64,000 nucleotides of DNA from Pedobacter sp. (GTDB lineage: Bacteria > Bacteroidota > Bacteroidia > Sphingobacteriales > Sphingobacteriaceae). This document shows, one piece after another, positions 36,671 to 46,289 of the stretch. The notes under the pieces are model-generated. The model had not been told where the DNA came from. It saw only the letters and a list, made by a program, of their open reading frames with translations, and did no database searches. Within the stretch, counting starts at the first letter, position 1. Each line of letters starts with the position of its first letter. Location: positions 62,001 to 126,000 of the forward strand of contig SSFR01000001.1 of assembly GCA_008015505.1 (NCBI GenBank), in the 5' to 3' direction. The translations under genes were made by a program, and so were the position numbers.

Positions 36671-37714
36671 TTATCGCGCTTTTACTGGAAAGATTAAAGA
36701 AGCCATTACACTACAAGCCAGAATAGCAACCACTACCATCAAAGAATGTATTGTGGTAAAACCCAACAGCTCAAGCCAGTGATGCATCAGCATTTTCATT
36801 CCAATAAATACCAGCAGAACCGCAAGCCCAAATTTTAGGTAGTGAAACTTATGAATGACATTAATTAGCAAAAAAAACATCGATCGCAAACCTAGTATGG
36901 CAAAAATATTAGAAAAAAACACAATATAAGGGTCTTTGGTTACCACAAAGATTGCTGGGATAGAATCCACCGCGAAAATTAAGTCCGTAAGCTCTACAAT
37001 CAATAAGACCAAGAAAAGCGAGGTAATAAGTGTTTTCCCACCCATCTTGACAAAAAACTTATTACCAACAAAGCCTGGGAATACAGCAAAATATTTCGAA
37101 GCCCATTTAACTATTTGATGATTATTAGGATCCATTTGTGCATCGGTATTCCTATTCACAACAATCATAATCCCCGTATAAATCAGGAATACCCCAAAAA
37201 CATAAAGTATCCAAGCAAACTTTGCGATGAGCGTTGCACCAATAAATATGAATAGAAAGCGCATCAAAACAGCACCCAAAATTCCCCAAAACAGTACACG
37301 ATGATAATATTGCTTTTCTACACAGAATGCCGAAAAAATAAGTACGATCACAAAAATATTATCAACCGACAAAGCATACTCAATAATATAGCCTGTCAGA
37401 AACTCAAGCGCTAGGGTTTCCCTATAGGTAATTATATTTTGAGCAAATTTGTTAGGAATCAGATCAATCTGATGCAAGTTTTTTTGGACAACCTGGACGA
37501 GTTGTTCTTCTGACTCAATACCATGTAATAGCTGTCCCTTCTTCAGTAACAGGAAGTAAAACCCCAACGCAAACAATACCCAAATAGCACTCATCATAGC
37601 AGCCTCTTTGAAACCTATAGCTCGATCTCGCTTGTTAAAAACACCAAGGTCAATGGCTAACATCAAAGCAATAAATAGAAGAAATCCTAAGAAAAACAAA
37701 TACTCGTTAGGCAT
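36671..37714 (-). CDS. TerC/Alx-family membrane protein
   Basis: A 347-residue inner-membrane protein with nine or so hydrophobic segments. The diagnostic blocks are EYALSVDNIFVIVLIFSAF and VELTDLIFAVDSIPAIFVVT, each with the acidic residues that relatives use for Mn2+ transport. A loop of about 60 residues (60-120) after the second helix is longer than in Escherichia coli Alx. Only 25 bases separate it from the upstream polyprenyl synthase gene, so it is probably co-transcribed and there is no room for a riboswitch. Confidence 0.9.
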   Translation of the reverse strand: MPNEYLFFLGFLLFIALMLAIDLGVFNKRDRAIGFKEAAMMSAIWVLFALGFYFLLLKKGQLLHGIESEEQLVQVVQKNLHQIDLIPNKFAQNIITYRETLALEFLTGYIIEYALSVDNIFVIVLIFSAFCVEKQYYHRVLFWGILGAVLMRFLFIFIGATLIAKFAWILYVFGVFLIYTGIMIVVNRNTDAQMDPNNHQIVKWASKYFAVFPGFVGNKFFVKMGGKTLITSLFLVLLIVELTDLIFAVDSIPAIFVVTKDPYIVFFSNIFAILGLRSMFFLLINVIHKFHYLKFGLAVLLVFIGMKMLMHHWLELLGFTTIHSLMVVVAILACSVMASLIFPVKAR

Positions 37715-37739
37715 AATTACATTGAGCTTGGTTTAAAGT

Positions 37740-38714
37740 TTATTTTTTGCGTTCAATCGTAAAACGTACCAATTGTGCTAAAGCCGTACGCGATTGATGC
37801 TCTGGAAATTGATTGAGAATATCGAAAGCCTCTTGCTGATAGATATTCATTTTTTGCGCTGCATAAACCATTCCCCCTCCCTGCTGAACAAAATGAATGA
37901 CCTCAGCAATTTTATCTGAATCATCATTATGATTCTTGACTAAATTAATGATTTGCTTTTTTTTGAGATAGGACGCCTGATTGAGGGCATAAATCAAGGG
38001 TAATGTGATTTTCTTCTCCTTAAGATCAATGCCAAGGGGTTTACCCACATCATCTGTACCAAAGTCAAATAAATCATCCTTTATTTGAAAAGCAATCCCA
38101 ATTTTCTCGCCAAATTGCTTCATTTTATCTACCGTAGCCCCATCAGCCCCCGCTGAAACAGCACCACAAGCACAACAGGAAGCAATCAGTGAGGCTGTTT
38201 TCTTCCGAATCACATCGAAATATACTCGCTCATCAATATCTAAATGTCTCGCTTTTTCAATTTGCAACAACTCACCTTCACTCATTTGCTCGACAGCCTC
38301 AGAAACAATTTTCAACAAATCAAAATCATTGTTCTTGACCGACAAAAGCAAACCCTTTGATAACAAAAAATCACCAATCAATACCGCAATTTTATTTTTC
38401 CACAAAGCATTAACAGAAAAAAAACCGCGCCGCTGGAAGGAATTATCAACCACATCGTCGTGCACTAAAGTTGCTGTATGTAGCAACTCTACCAATGTGG
38501 CTCCTCGATAGGTTGCCTCGGTAATACCCCCACATAAACTGGCCGAGAGAAAAACAAACATAGGGCGCATCTGCTTTCCCCGTCGCTTGATGATATAACT
38601 AGTAATGTGATCCAGTAATGGAACAGCGCTCTTCATCGATGCCCGAAATTTTTCTTCGAAAATGCGTAATTCAGTATCGATGGGTCTTTTTATTTCGTGG
38701 AGGCTATCTGTCAT
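37740..38714 (-). CDS. Trans-polyprenyl diphosphate synthase
   Basis: About 324 residues from the ATG at 38714 (MTDSLHEIKRP). It makes long-chain polyprenyl diphosphate, most likely the menaquinone side chain. The first Asp-rich motif is VHDDVVDNS, and the second is QIKDDLFDF; RRGKQMRPMF holds the diphosphate-contacting Arg residues. An upstream ATG at 38840 would add 42 residues with no family match and would begin beyond a good promoter box at 38758, so I reject it. Confidence 0.92.
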   Translation of the reverse strand: MTDSLHEIKRPIDTELRIFEEKFRASMKSAVPLLDHITSYIIKRRGKQMRPMFVFLSASLCGGITEATYRGATLVELLHTATLVHDDVVDNSFQRRGFFSVNALWKNKIAVLIGDFLLSKGLLLSVKNNDFDLLKIVSEAVEQMSEGELLQIEKARHLDIDERVYFDVIRKKTASLIASCCACGAVSAGADGATVDKMKQFGEKIGIAFQIKDDLFDFGTDDVGKPLGIDLKEKKITLPLIYALNQASYLKKKQIINLVKNHNDDSDKIAEVIHFVQQGGGMVYAAQKMNIYQQEAFDILNQFPEHQSRTALAQLVRFTIERKK

Positions 38715-38757
38715 GAATAATCGAAGCCTTAAATGAGTCTTGGTCCAATTGCGAGTG

Positions 38758-38765
38758 CAAACATA
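38758..38765 (-). promoter_or_regulatory. Putative -7 box for the polyprenyl synthase gene
   Basis: The minus strand reads TATGTTTG followed by CACTC, a full match to TAnnTTTG, 44 bases upstream of the preferred ATG. It supports the shorter start. A clear TTG at the usual distance is not seen. Confidence 0.4.
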
Positions 38766-38875
38766 TCGAAAAAGCCTTGCTTTTACATGGCCCATCTTCT
38801 TGTCATTCGTACACTTTATAGCGCTAATTGCATCCTGCATTCTTTTTCTAATAGCGTTATGCCTAAATTCGCCTA

Positions 38876-40243
38876 ATGACCAAAACCGCAGCTGATTTCC
38901 TCGATAGTGCTCGTTTCAAATCCTTTGATCAAGAACATCGTCGGATTATCCAATATAATATTGGCAAGTATGATGCTGCCGTAACTAAAGGGCTGGCCAA
39001 GTTCGCTGGTCTAGAAAATGCCAAAAAAAAAGCCCATACCATCAAGTGGAGAGTGATGGAAAACCTAGATAAACTTCTACCCGAGTTTGAAGCTAATTTT
39101 CAGCGTAAAGGGGGTAAAGTGATCTGGGCAAATGATCAAGATGAAGCCCATTCCGAGATCCTGAAAATCATCCAGAAAGCAGAAGCCAAAACCGTGATCA
39201 AATCCAAGTCCATGGTGACCGAAGAGCTTCATTTAAATGAGTTTCTGGAGCAGCATCAGATTGAAACGCTGGAAAGTGATCTGGGCGAATATATCGTGCA
39301 GTTATTGGGACAAAAACCGTATCATATTGTCACGCCGGCTATGCATCTGAGTAAAAAGGATATAGCCAAGCTCTTTCACGAACGATTTGGAACCCCTCTG
39401 GGTGCAACACCAGAACAATTAACTCTTAAAGCACGTGAATTACTCCGAAGCAAATATACCACAGCCGACATCGGCATTACTGGAGGGAACTTCATCATTG
39501 CGGATACCGGCAGTATTGCCCTCACCGAAAATGAAGGGAATGCACGTTTAACAACTACTTTCCCCAAGATTCATATTGCTATTGTCGGTATTGAAAAAGT
39601 TATTCCTTCTATAAGTGACCTAGATTTATTCTGGCCATTACTTTCTAGTCATGGTACAGGACAAAATCTGACAGTTTATAATAGTATTCTAAGTGGCCCA
39701 CGCCAAAAATATGAAACAGATGGACCCGAAGAAATGTATGTCATCCTTTTAGATAATGGCCGTACCCATTTACTAGAAAAAAAAGAACAACGTCAGGGGT
39801 TATATTGCATTCGTTGTGGAGCCTGTTTAAATGGTTGTCCCATTTACCAAAATATTGGGGGGCATAGTTACCAAACAACCTATAGTGGCCCCATCGGCTC
39901 GATCATCACGCCACATATGCAAGGGATGAAGACGTTTAAGCATTTAAGTTATGCGTCCAGTTTATGCGGCAAATGTACTGAAGTTTGTCCAGCTAAGATC
40001 GACATTCATAAAATGCTTTTGCTCAATCGTCGTGATGCTGTAAGAGAGGGGTATACTTCTAAATCAGAAACTTTTGGTTGGAAAATGTGGGTCAAAGGAA
40101 TGATGAAGCGGAGCCTAATGGATATGTTAGGAGGAGCATGGAAAAATATACTACTATCCATGTTCTTTAAAAAAAGCTGGGGACCCTATCGCAAACTACC
40201 TAAGGTAGCCCCGCGATCGTTTAGTAAACAATGGCATAAGTAG
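38876..40243 (+). CDS. LutB-like lactate-utilisation iron-sulfur protein
   Basis: A 455-residue protein of the LutB/YkgF family, part of the LutABC complex that oxidises L-lactate. The first 290 residues form the LUD domain (GGKVIWANDQDEAHSEILKI, TADIGITGGNFIIADTGSI). Two [4Fe-4S] clusters of ferredoxin type are seen: CIRCGACLNGCPIY near residue 311 and CGKCTEVCPAKI near 364. Neither lutA nor lutC is next to it, so the gene stands alone here. It is divergent from the polyprenyl synthase. Confidence 0.9.
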   Translation: MTKTAADFLDSARFKSFDQEHRRIIQYNIGKYDAAVTKGLAKFAGLENAKKKAHTIKWRVMENLDKLLPEFEANFQRKGGKVIWANDQDEAHSEILKIIQKAEAKTVIKSKSMVTEELHLNEFLEQHQIETLESDLGEYIVQLLGQKPYHIVTPAMHLSKKDIAKLFHERFGTPLGATPEQLTLKARELLRSKYTTADIGITGGNFIIADTGSIALTENEGNARLTTTFPKIHIAIVGIEKVIPSISDLDLFWPLLSSHGTGQNLTVYNSILSGPRQKYETDGPEEMYVILLDNGRTHLLEKKEQRQGLYCIRCGACLNGCPIYQNIGGHSYQTTYSGPIGSIITPHMQGMKTFKHLSYASSLCGKCTEVCPAKIDIHKMLLLNRRDAVREGYTSKSETFGWKMWVKGMMKRSLMDMLGGAWKNILLSMFFKKSWGPYRKLPKVAPRSFSKQWHK

Positions 40244-40251
40244 TAAGAAAG

Positions 40252-41601
40252 CTACCGGTCAAACAACAACCTACAACCGGTATTTTGATTACAAAAAACA
40301 CCTTCCTTCCAAACCAATTGGCCAGAAACAATGGTATGAGTAACAGTGGATTGAAACAGATGTCCTTCAAAAGGACTCCATGCACATTTCGAAAGGATAT
40401 TTGCTCGTGTAACTTGCCAGGGCCTATGTAAATCAACTAGTACCAGGTCAGCCCAATAGCCTTCTCGAATAAAGCCTCGTTTGTTCACCTTGAAACAGAT
40501 AGCTGGATTGTGAGCCATCTTTTCTACAATCTTCTCCAAGCTTATTTTTCCTTGATGATAAAAATCGAGCATAGCCAGCAGCGCATGTTGGACGAGTGGT
40601 CCACCAGAAGGCACTTGCAAATAGGGCTGTGATTTTTCTTCAATCGTATGAGGCGCATGATCGGTAGCAATTACATCAATTCTATCATCCAAAACAGCCT
40701 GAAAAACAGCCTCTCGATCTTGTGCAGACTTGATCGCCGGGTTCCATTTGATCCAATTTCCTTTCTCTCTATAATCTGCATCCGAAAACCACAAATGATG
40801 AATGCAAGCTTCGGAAGTAATTTGCTTTTCAGAAAGTGGAGCCGAATTATCAAATAATTCTGTTTCAATTCCAGTCGAAATATGCAAAACATGCAGTCGA
40901 GTATGATATTTTCTAGCCAGCTGCACTGCAAAGGAAGACGACTTATAACAGGCCTCCGCACTTCGTATCAAAGGATGCATCTCTGGCTTTAACTGATTTC
41001 CATAAATGGATTTAAAATATTCCAAATTGGTTTTTATCGTTGTCTCATCCTCGCAGTGCGTAGCAATAAGTGTGGGTGCATTTTTAAAAATAGTCTCCAA
41101 GACATCCTCCCGATTTACCAACATATTCCCCGTTGAAGAGCCCATAAAGATTTTAATACCGCATACCTGTTTAGGGTCTGTATTTAATAATTCACCCAAA
41201 TTATCATGACTTACACCCATAAAAAAAGAGTAATTGGCCAACGAGCGCTCCGAAGCAATTTGATACTTATCTTCTAACAATTGCTGTGTCAAGGTATTGG
41301 GGATGGTATTGGGCATTTCCATAAAAGAAGTAATCCCCCCGGAAACGGCTGCTCGACTCTCAGTATAGATATCAGCCTTATGCGTCAGTCCGGGCTCACG
41401 AAAATGGACCTGATCATCGATACACCCAGGGAAAAGATATAGACCCTCTGCACAAATTTCTTCATCTGCTAATACATTTAGCTCGGGCGCTAGCAGCTCA
41501 ATAAATCCATCTTTAATCAACATATCTCCCACAAAACATTGCCCTTCATTTACGATTGTCGCTGCTTTAATAAGTATAGATGGAGATTTAATTAAATTCA
41601 T
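40252..41601 (-). CDS. Dihydroorotase, class I type
   Basis: A 449-residue amidohydrolase. The metal-binding motif is IDDQVHFREPGLTHKADI, near residue 60. The first His of the usual HxH is replaced by Gln in this spelling (D-D-Q-V-H), which I believe is common among Bacteroidota dihydroorotases. Other blocks: PNTIPNT, ATHCEDE and IATDHAPHT, which carries the catalytic Asp. It would cyclise carbamoyl aspartate in pyrimidine synthesis; hydantoinase or allantoinase activity cannot be excluded. It converges on the lutB-like gene with an eight-base gap. Confidence 0.88.
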   Translation of the reverse strand: MNLIKSPSILIKAATIVNEGQCFVGDMLIKDGFIELLAPELNVLADEEICAEGLYLFPGCIDDQVHFREPGLTHKADIYTESRAAVSGGITSFMEMPNTIPNTLTQQLLEDKYQIASERSLANYSFFMGVSHDNLGELLNTDPKQVCGIKIFMGSSTGNMLVNREDVLETIFKNAPTLIATHCEDETTIKTNLEYFKSIYGNQLKPEMHPLIRSAEACYKSSSFAVQLARKYHTRLHVLHISTGIETELFDNSAPLSEKQITSEACIHHLWFSDADYREKGNWIKWNPAIKSAQDREAVFQAVLDDRIDVIATDHAPHTIEEKSQPYLQVPSGGPLVQHALLAMLDFYHQGKISLEKIVEKMAHNPAICFKVNKRGFIREGYWADLVLVDLHRPWQVTRANILSKCAWSPFEGHLFQSTVTHTIVSGQLVWKEGVFCNQNTGCRLLFDR

Positions 41602-41693
41602 CTGGAGTAAATTTAAGTATTCAAATTTTAGACCGGCTCTATATCATCCAAAGATCCCCAATTGCTTAATTTCGTTCAAACAAAATTTTCACA

Positions 41694-42434
41694 ATGAATA
41701 TTTTAGGAATTATCCCAGCCCGTTTTACATCTACCCGTTTTCCAGGTAAGCCCCTAGTAGACATCGCAGGTAAAACCATGATTCAAAGAGTCTATGAACA
41801 ATGCCAGAAAGCCAAATCACTAACTAAAGTTCTAGTTGCAACTGATAATGATCAAATACATGATCATGTTCTACACTTTGGTGGACATGTCACCATGACT
41901 GCTCCTGAACATCAAAGCGGAACCGATCGATGTGCAGAAATAGCTAGCCTTCATCCCGACTATGATGTTTACATTAATATTCAGGGAGACGAACCCTTTA
42001 TCGACCCTGAACAAATAGACACATTATGCCAGTGTTTCAATCAAACCGAGCCTCAAATCGCCACATTAATTAAAAAAATTAACACCACAGAAGAGCTAAT
42101 TAATCCCAATAGCCCCAAAGTAATCATCAATACGAAGCAGCAAGCTATTTACTTCAGCCGCACCAGTATTCCATTTTTAAGAGGAGAAGAGATAGAAAAA
42201 TGGCTCGATAAACATACTTACTATAAACATATCGGTATCTATGGCTATCGTAAACAGACATTATTAGCCATCACCAGATTGCCTATATCAAGCCTTGAAT
42301 ATGCTGAAGGACTTGAGCAACTACGTTGGATTGAAAATGGATATACTATCCAAACAACCATTACAAGCAAGGAAAGCTGGGCAATTGATACCCCTGAAGA
42401 TCTTCAAAAAGTACTTGATATGCACACTTTTTAA
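41694..42434 (+). CDS. kdsB: 3-deoxy-manno-octulosonate cytidylyltransferase
   Basis: A 246-residue KdsB that makes CMP-Kdo for lipid A core assembly. The N-terminal nucleotide-binding region is IPARFTSTRFPGKPLVDIAG (residues 6-25), followed by NIQGDEPFIDPEQID and a C-terminal GIYGYRKQTL block; family length about 245-255. The next gene starts 36 bases downstream and may be co-transcribed. Confidence 0.96.
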   Translation: MNILGIIPARFTSTRFPGKPLVDIAGKTMIQRVYEQCQKAKSLTKVLVATDNDQIHDHVLHFGGHVTMTAPEHQSGTDRCAEIASLHPDYDVYINIQGDEPFIDPEQIDTLCQCFNQTEPQIATLIKKINTTEELINPNSPKVIINTKQQAIYFSRTSIPFLRGEEIEKWLDKHTYYKHIGIYGYRKQTLLAITRLPISSLEYAEGLEQLRWIENGYTIQTTITSKESWAIDTPEDLQKVLDMHTF

Positions 42435-42470
42435 GTGCAAAAAATCAGATCTTTTTTGTAAACTTGAGTA

Positions 42471-43622
42471 ATGAGCACCCCGCCAATTCCACGTACACGC
42501 CTCCTATCCCTGGATGTATTTCGCGGATTAACTGTTGCTGCCATGATCCTGGTGAATAATCCCGGTGACTGGGGACATATTTATGCCCCCCTTGAACATT
42601 CCGAGTGGAATGGCTGTACACCAACCGATCTTATTTTCCCTTTTTTTCTATTTATTGTTGGTGTATCCATTAGCTACGCACTAGGTGATAAGATTGCTGG
42701 AGAACAAACTCATGCGCGAATGATCAGGGTAGCCTTAAAAAGAGCTATTATTTTAATCGTACTCGGTCTATTTCTAGCCGCATTTCCCTTGATCTTTACC
42801 GATCCAATTGCGGCCCTCAAAGGGATGCGTATCCCAGGAATACTGCAACGCATTGGACTTACCTTCTTTATATCGGCACTGATATTTATCAAAACAAAGC
42901 CCAAAACACAGCTCTTAATCGCGATAGGCTTACTCCTTCTTTATTGGGGACTTCTGGCATGTATCCCCGTTCCGGGATTGGGTTATGCCAATCTGGAGAA
43001 AGAAACCAATCTCGGAGCCTGGCTTGATCGGACTCTACTGGGTGAAGCCCATTTATGGAAGCTCTCCATAACCTGGGACCCTGAAGGCCTTTTAGGTACA
43101 ATTCCATCCATATCAACTACCCTGATTGGCATTTTAACTGGAACCTGGCTAAGACAAAAGAGATATGAATTAGGGACTAAAATTGCCTGGCTATTTACTG
43201 CCGGGTTTATTGCTGTGATACTCGGCTTGCTTTGGAACATGGTATTTCCTATCAATAAATCACTCTGGACTAGCTCTTATGTTCTTTACACCGGCGGCTT
43301 GGCCATTATTGGTCTTGCACTCTGCTATTGGCTTATTGATGTACAAGGATATAAAGCATGGACAAAGCCTTTTGTCGTTTATGGGGTAAATGCGCTCGCT
43401 GCTTTTTTCTTGTCCACATTAATCGCGAAAACCCTAACCTTGACTATGACAAAACTTACCGATGGTAAACTCATCAGTACAAAAATCTGGGTGTATCAAA
43501 CGTTTTTTCTTCCTTATTTGTCCCCCCTGAATGCCTCTTTAGCCATGGCTATAGCCTATGTGATTTTTTGGTTCTTAATCCTATGGCTCATGTATATCAA
43601 AAGAATCTTCATTAAAATTTAA
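42471..43622 (+). CDS. Heparan-glucosaminide acetyltransferase-like membrane protein
   Basis: A 383-residue polytopic membrane protein of the DUF1624/DUF5009 (HGSNAT-like, NagX) group. It begins RLLSLDVFRGLTVAAMILVN, the signature of this group, continues with GCTPTDLIFPFFLFIVGVS, and has about ten membrane helices. Relatives acetylate glucosamine residues or are found with aminosugar catabolism genes; here the neighbours (kdsB, a GNAT) give no clear hint. Substrate unknown. Confidence 0.88.
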   Translation: MSTPPIPRTRLLSLDVFRGLTVAAMILVNNPGDWGHIYAPLEHSEWNGCTPTDLIFPFFLFIVGVSISYALGDKIAGEQTHARMIRVALKRAIILIVLGLFLAAFPLIFTDPIAALKGMRIPGILQRIGLTFFISALIFIKTKPKTQLLIAIGLLLLYWGLLACIPVPGLGYANLEKETNLGAWLDRTLLGEAHLWKLSITWDPEGLLGTIPSISTTLIGILTGTWLRQKRYELGTKIAWLFTAGFIAVILGLLWNMVFPINKSLWTSSYVLYTGGLAIIGLALCYWLIDVQGYKAWTKPFVVYGVNALAAFFLSTLIAKTLTLTMTKLTDGKLISTKIWVYQTFFLPYLSPLNASLAMAIAYVIFWFLILWLMYIKRIFIKI

Positions 43623-43794
43623 AATAAAAACCTAAATCCATTTAACAAGTGCCACATCCCCCTATATGATATCATAATCTTAATTGATAATAATTATTAA
43701 AAAATGAAAAATATTTATAATTTAATTACATAAAATTTCTTTAAAAGAAATAATACAATAGCTTTACGCCTATTCACCTATAGCAGTAAAGCCT

Positions 43795-44490
43795 ATGTAC
43801 AACTTAAAGCATGAATTAGCTTACACCAAACTATCAACAGCCAACCTCGAAAGTGCGTCAAATTGTGTTTGTAAAACATTTGCATACAATGAACCACTGG
43901 CCCGTCATCTAGAGATGACCGAAGAAGACCTTAAACCCTTTTTTCATCCCCTTTTAGTTCACTCCTTAGAAGATGACTTAAGCTGGGTAGCGTCTATTAA
44001 AGAAACAGGGGAAGTGGTAGGTGCCTCTATTTGCACCGATTTTGCCAATGACTTTTATCCCGAACGATCTTTTACCCCTAAACTTGAATATACATTGAAG
44101 CTATTTGATGATTTATGGCGTCCATTCATTCAAGAGACTCATCTGTACCCAAAAGGATATTTAGCGCATGGATATGTGGCTGCAGTACTACCTGAATACC
44201 AAAGGTTAGGAATATTAACTCAGCTTTACCAAGTATCGTTTGCTCACGGCTGGAAGAAAGGATACAGAAAAGTAATGGGAGAAATTACGAGCCAATATAG
44301 CCTCAATTTTATGAGGAAAATACCGATCCTAAAAGAATGCCATGCGATCTCGTATGCAGACTACGAAGTAGATGGGAAAAAGGTTTTCTCAGGGATGGAC
44401 ACGCACGAAAAATGTATTCTATTTAGCCTATCCTTTGAAAACGAGAACCAATCCCAATTGAGAACTACACAAATGGTAAATAGCCTATAG
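43795..44490 (+). CDS. GNAT-fold N-acetyltransferase
   Basis: A 231-residue protein with the acetyl-CoA binding motif of the GNAT fold at about residues 140-155 (LPEYQRLGILTQLYQ), after a strand with GYVAAV. The N-terminal half contains an extra helical region. The substrate is unknown. A hairpin at 44511 follows. The 170-base AT-rich gap before it suggests its own promoter, though none is clear. Confidence 0.8.
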   Translation: MYNLKHELAYTKLSTANLESASNCVCKTFAYNEPLARHLEMTEEDLKPFFHPLLVHSLEDDLSWVASIKETGEVVGASICTDFANDFYPERSFTPKLEYTLKLFDDLWRPFIQETHLYPKGYLAHGYVAAVLPEYQRLGILTQLYQVSFAHGWKKGYRKVMGEITSQYSLNFMRKIPILKECHAISYADYEVDGKKVFSGMDTHEKCILFSLSFENENQSQLRTTQMVNSL

Positions 44491-44510
44491 CACTTTTTAC
44501 TCTCATTTAT

Positions 44511-44549
44511 TAAGAAGCGCCCTACCAAAACATAATAGTGCGCTTCTTA
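44511..44549. terminator. Hairpin between convergent genes
   Basis: TAAGAAGCGC (44511-44520) pairs with GCGCTTCTTA (44540-44549), a perfect 10-bp stem with a 19-base loop. It lies between the GNAT gene and the pyruvate dehydrogenase E2 gene, which converge. The T run is weak, so confidence is moderate. Confidence 0.55.
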
Positions 44550-44606
44550 TATAAAGACTTTAAACCACTAGAAAACCATATTTCTAGGAAAAATTGAGCT
44601 AAACAC

Positions 44607-46247
44607 TTATACAAGCAGCCTTACCGGCTCTTCTAATAGTAGCTTAAGTGTTTGCAAAAACGCAGCCCCCGTTGCTCCATCAACCACACGATGATCACAG
44701 CTTAATGTCACCTTCATGACATGACCAGGAACCAATGCCCCATTTTTAACCACAGGAACTTCCTGAATACCTCCAACAGCAAGAATACACGCATCTGGAG
44801 GATTGATAATCGCAGTAAATTCTTCAATTCCGAACATGCCTAAATTTGAAATCGTAAATGTAGAGCCCTCCCAATCTGCTGGTTGCAGTTTTTTAGCTTT
44901 GGCGCGCTCCGAGTAACTCCTTACTTCCGCAGAAATATGAGAAAGCGACTTACCATCGGCAAAACGAACCACGGGGACCAGCAATCCATCCTCAACAGCT
45001 ACAGCCACACCAATATTCACATGCTCATTATAGCGTATTTTATCTCCTAACCAAGATGAATTAACATTAGGGTGTTGCTTTAGTGCAATAGCCACTGCCT
45101 TGACAATCATATCGTTAAACGATATTTTAACCTTAGAAAACTCATTCATTTTCACCCGATCTACCATGGCAGCTCCCATATCAATTGACATGGTTAAGTA
45201 AAAATGTGGTGAAGTGAATAAACTATCAGATAATCGCTTGGCAATCACCTTCCGCATTTGCGAAACAGGTTTTTCGATAAACTTTTCTTCTCCAACAAAA
45301 GGAGGAATGGTAATATCACCCATTGCTGTTTTTACACCCAAATTAACTGTAAGTGGTTGATACTCCTCAACATCTTTCTTTACAATACGCCCACCAGCTG
45401 CACTACCTTTTACCTCGTTTAAGTTTATGCCTTTATCTCTGGCCATCTTACGAGCCAATGGTGACGCTTTTATACGTGTTGAATCTTCTTCTTTTACTAA
45501 TGTACTTACAGTAGCAACTACAGTCGACTCTGCTTTTTTAACATCATCCGCTACTGGCTGCTCAGCAGAAGCCTTAGCGTTTGATGTATTCATCAATAAA
45601 GAACTGATATCTGTTCCATCTTTACCAACAATAGCGATAATATCATTGACTTTAGCTGCTTGTCCTTTCTCTACACCAATGTATAACAAAGTGCCATCTA
45701 CATAACCAACAACATCCATAGTTGCTTTATCCGTCTCCACATCAGCCAAAACATCATCACTTTTTACCTTATCACCCACCTTTTTGTGCCACTCAGCGAT
45801 AACACCTTCTGTCATGGTATCACTCAGTAAAGGCATACGAATCACATTCGCATCTATAGCTAAAGAACTTGTACTTGTGGATTTATCCATCGAAGTACTC
45901 ACTGGCTTTGACTCCACTTTGGATGCCAACTTTGTTTCAACACTTACTTCTTCATCCCCTAAAGCAGGAGGAGTACTTCCCTCAGAAAGCAAAGCCCGAT
46001 AGTCTTCGCCAAGCTCTCCAATAATTGCAATGACCGAGTCAACTGGAGCCGTTTGGCCTTCTTGTGAACCGATATATAATAAAGTTCCTTCTTGAAAGGA
46101 CTCAAAATCCATCGTTGCCTTATCTGTTTCGATTTCAGCGATAAGATCTCCGGATTTGATTTGATCTCCTACTTTTTTATGCCATTTAGCGATAAGCCCT
46201 TCAGTCATTGTATCGCTCATTTTGGGCATACGAATTACTTCTGCCAT
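44607..46247 (-). CDS. Pyruvate dehydrogenase E2, dihydrolipoyl acetyltransferase
   Basis: A 546-residue E2 with two lipoyl domains (residues about 1-80 and 133-212; lipoyl lysines Lys43 and Lys174 in ETDKATMD), a Ser/Ala/Lys-rich linker, a peripheral-subunit-binding domain (SPLARKMARDKGINL, about 255-290), and the catalytic core ending with CDHRVVDGATGAAFL, which holds the active His and Asp. It forms the core of the complex and transfers acetyl groups to CoA. It follows E1 alpha by 42 bases in one operon. The E1 beta partner is not adjacent. Confidence 0.95.
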   Translation of the reverse strand: MAEVIRMPKMSDTMTEGLIAKWHKKVGDQIKSGDLIAEIETDKATMDFESFQEGTLLYIGSQEGQTAPVDSVIAIIGELGEDYRALLSEGSTPPALGDEEVSVETKLASKVESKPVSTSMDKSTSTSSLAIDANVIRMPLLSDTMTEGVIAEWHKKVGDKVKSDDVLADVETDKATMDVVGYVDGTLLYIGVEKGQAAKVNDIIAIVGKDGTDISSLLMNTSNAKASAEQPVADDVKKAESTVVATVSTLVKEEDSTRIKASPLARKMARDKGINLNEVKGSAAGGRIVKKDVEEYQPLTVNLGVKTAMGDITIPPFVGEEKFIEKPVSQMRKVIAKRLSDSLFTSPHFYLTMSIDMGAAMVDRVKMNEFSKVKISFNDMIVKAVAIALKQHPNVNSSWLGDKIRYNEHVNIGVAVAVEDGLLVPVVRFADGKSLSHISAEVRSYSERAKAKKLQPADWEGSTFTISNLGMFGIEEFTAIINPPDACILAVGGIQEVPVVKNGALVPGHVMKVTLSCDHRVVDGATGAAFLQTLKLLLEEPVRLLV

Positions 46248-46289
46248 GTTTTATTTGCTGGTTTGTTTTGTTGATGGGGATTCCCCGTC

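Noticed and set aside
37715-37739. yybP-ykoY type manganese riboswitch ahead of the TerC-family gene
   Set aside because: Only 25 bases separate it from the upstream gene, too few for that structure.
38715-38840. 42-residue N-terminal extension of the polyprenyl synthase
   Set aside because: No family match, and the best promoter box lies inside it.
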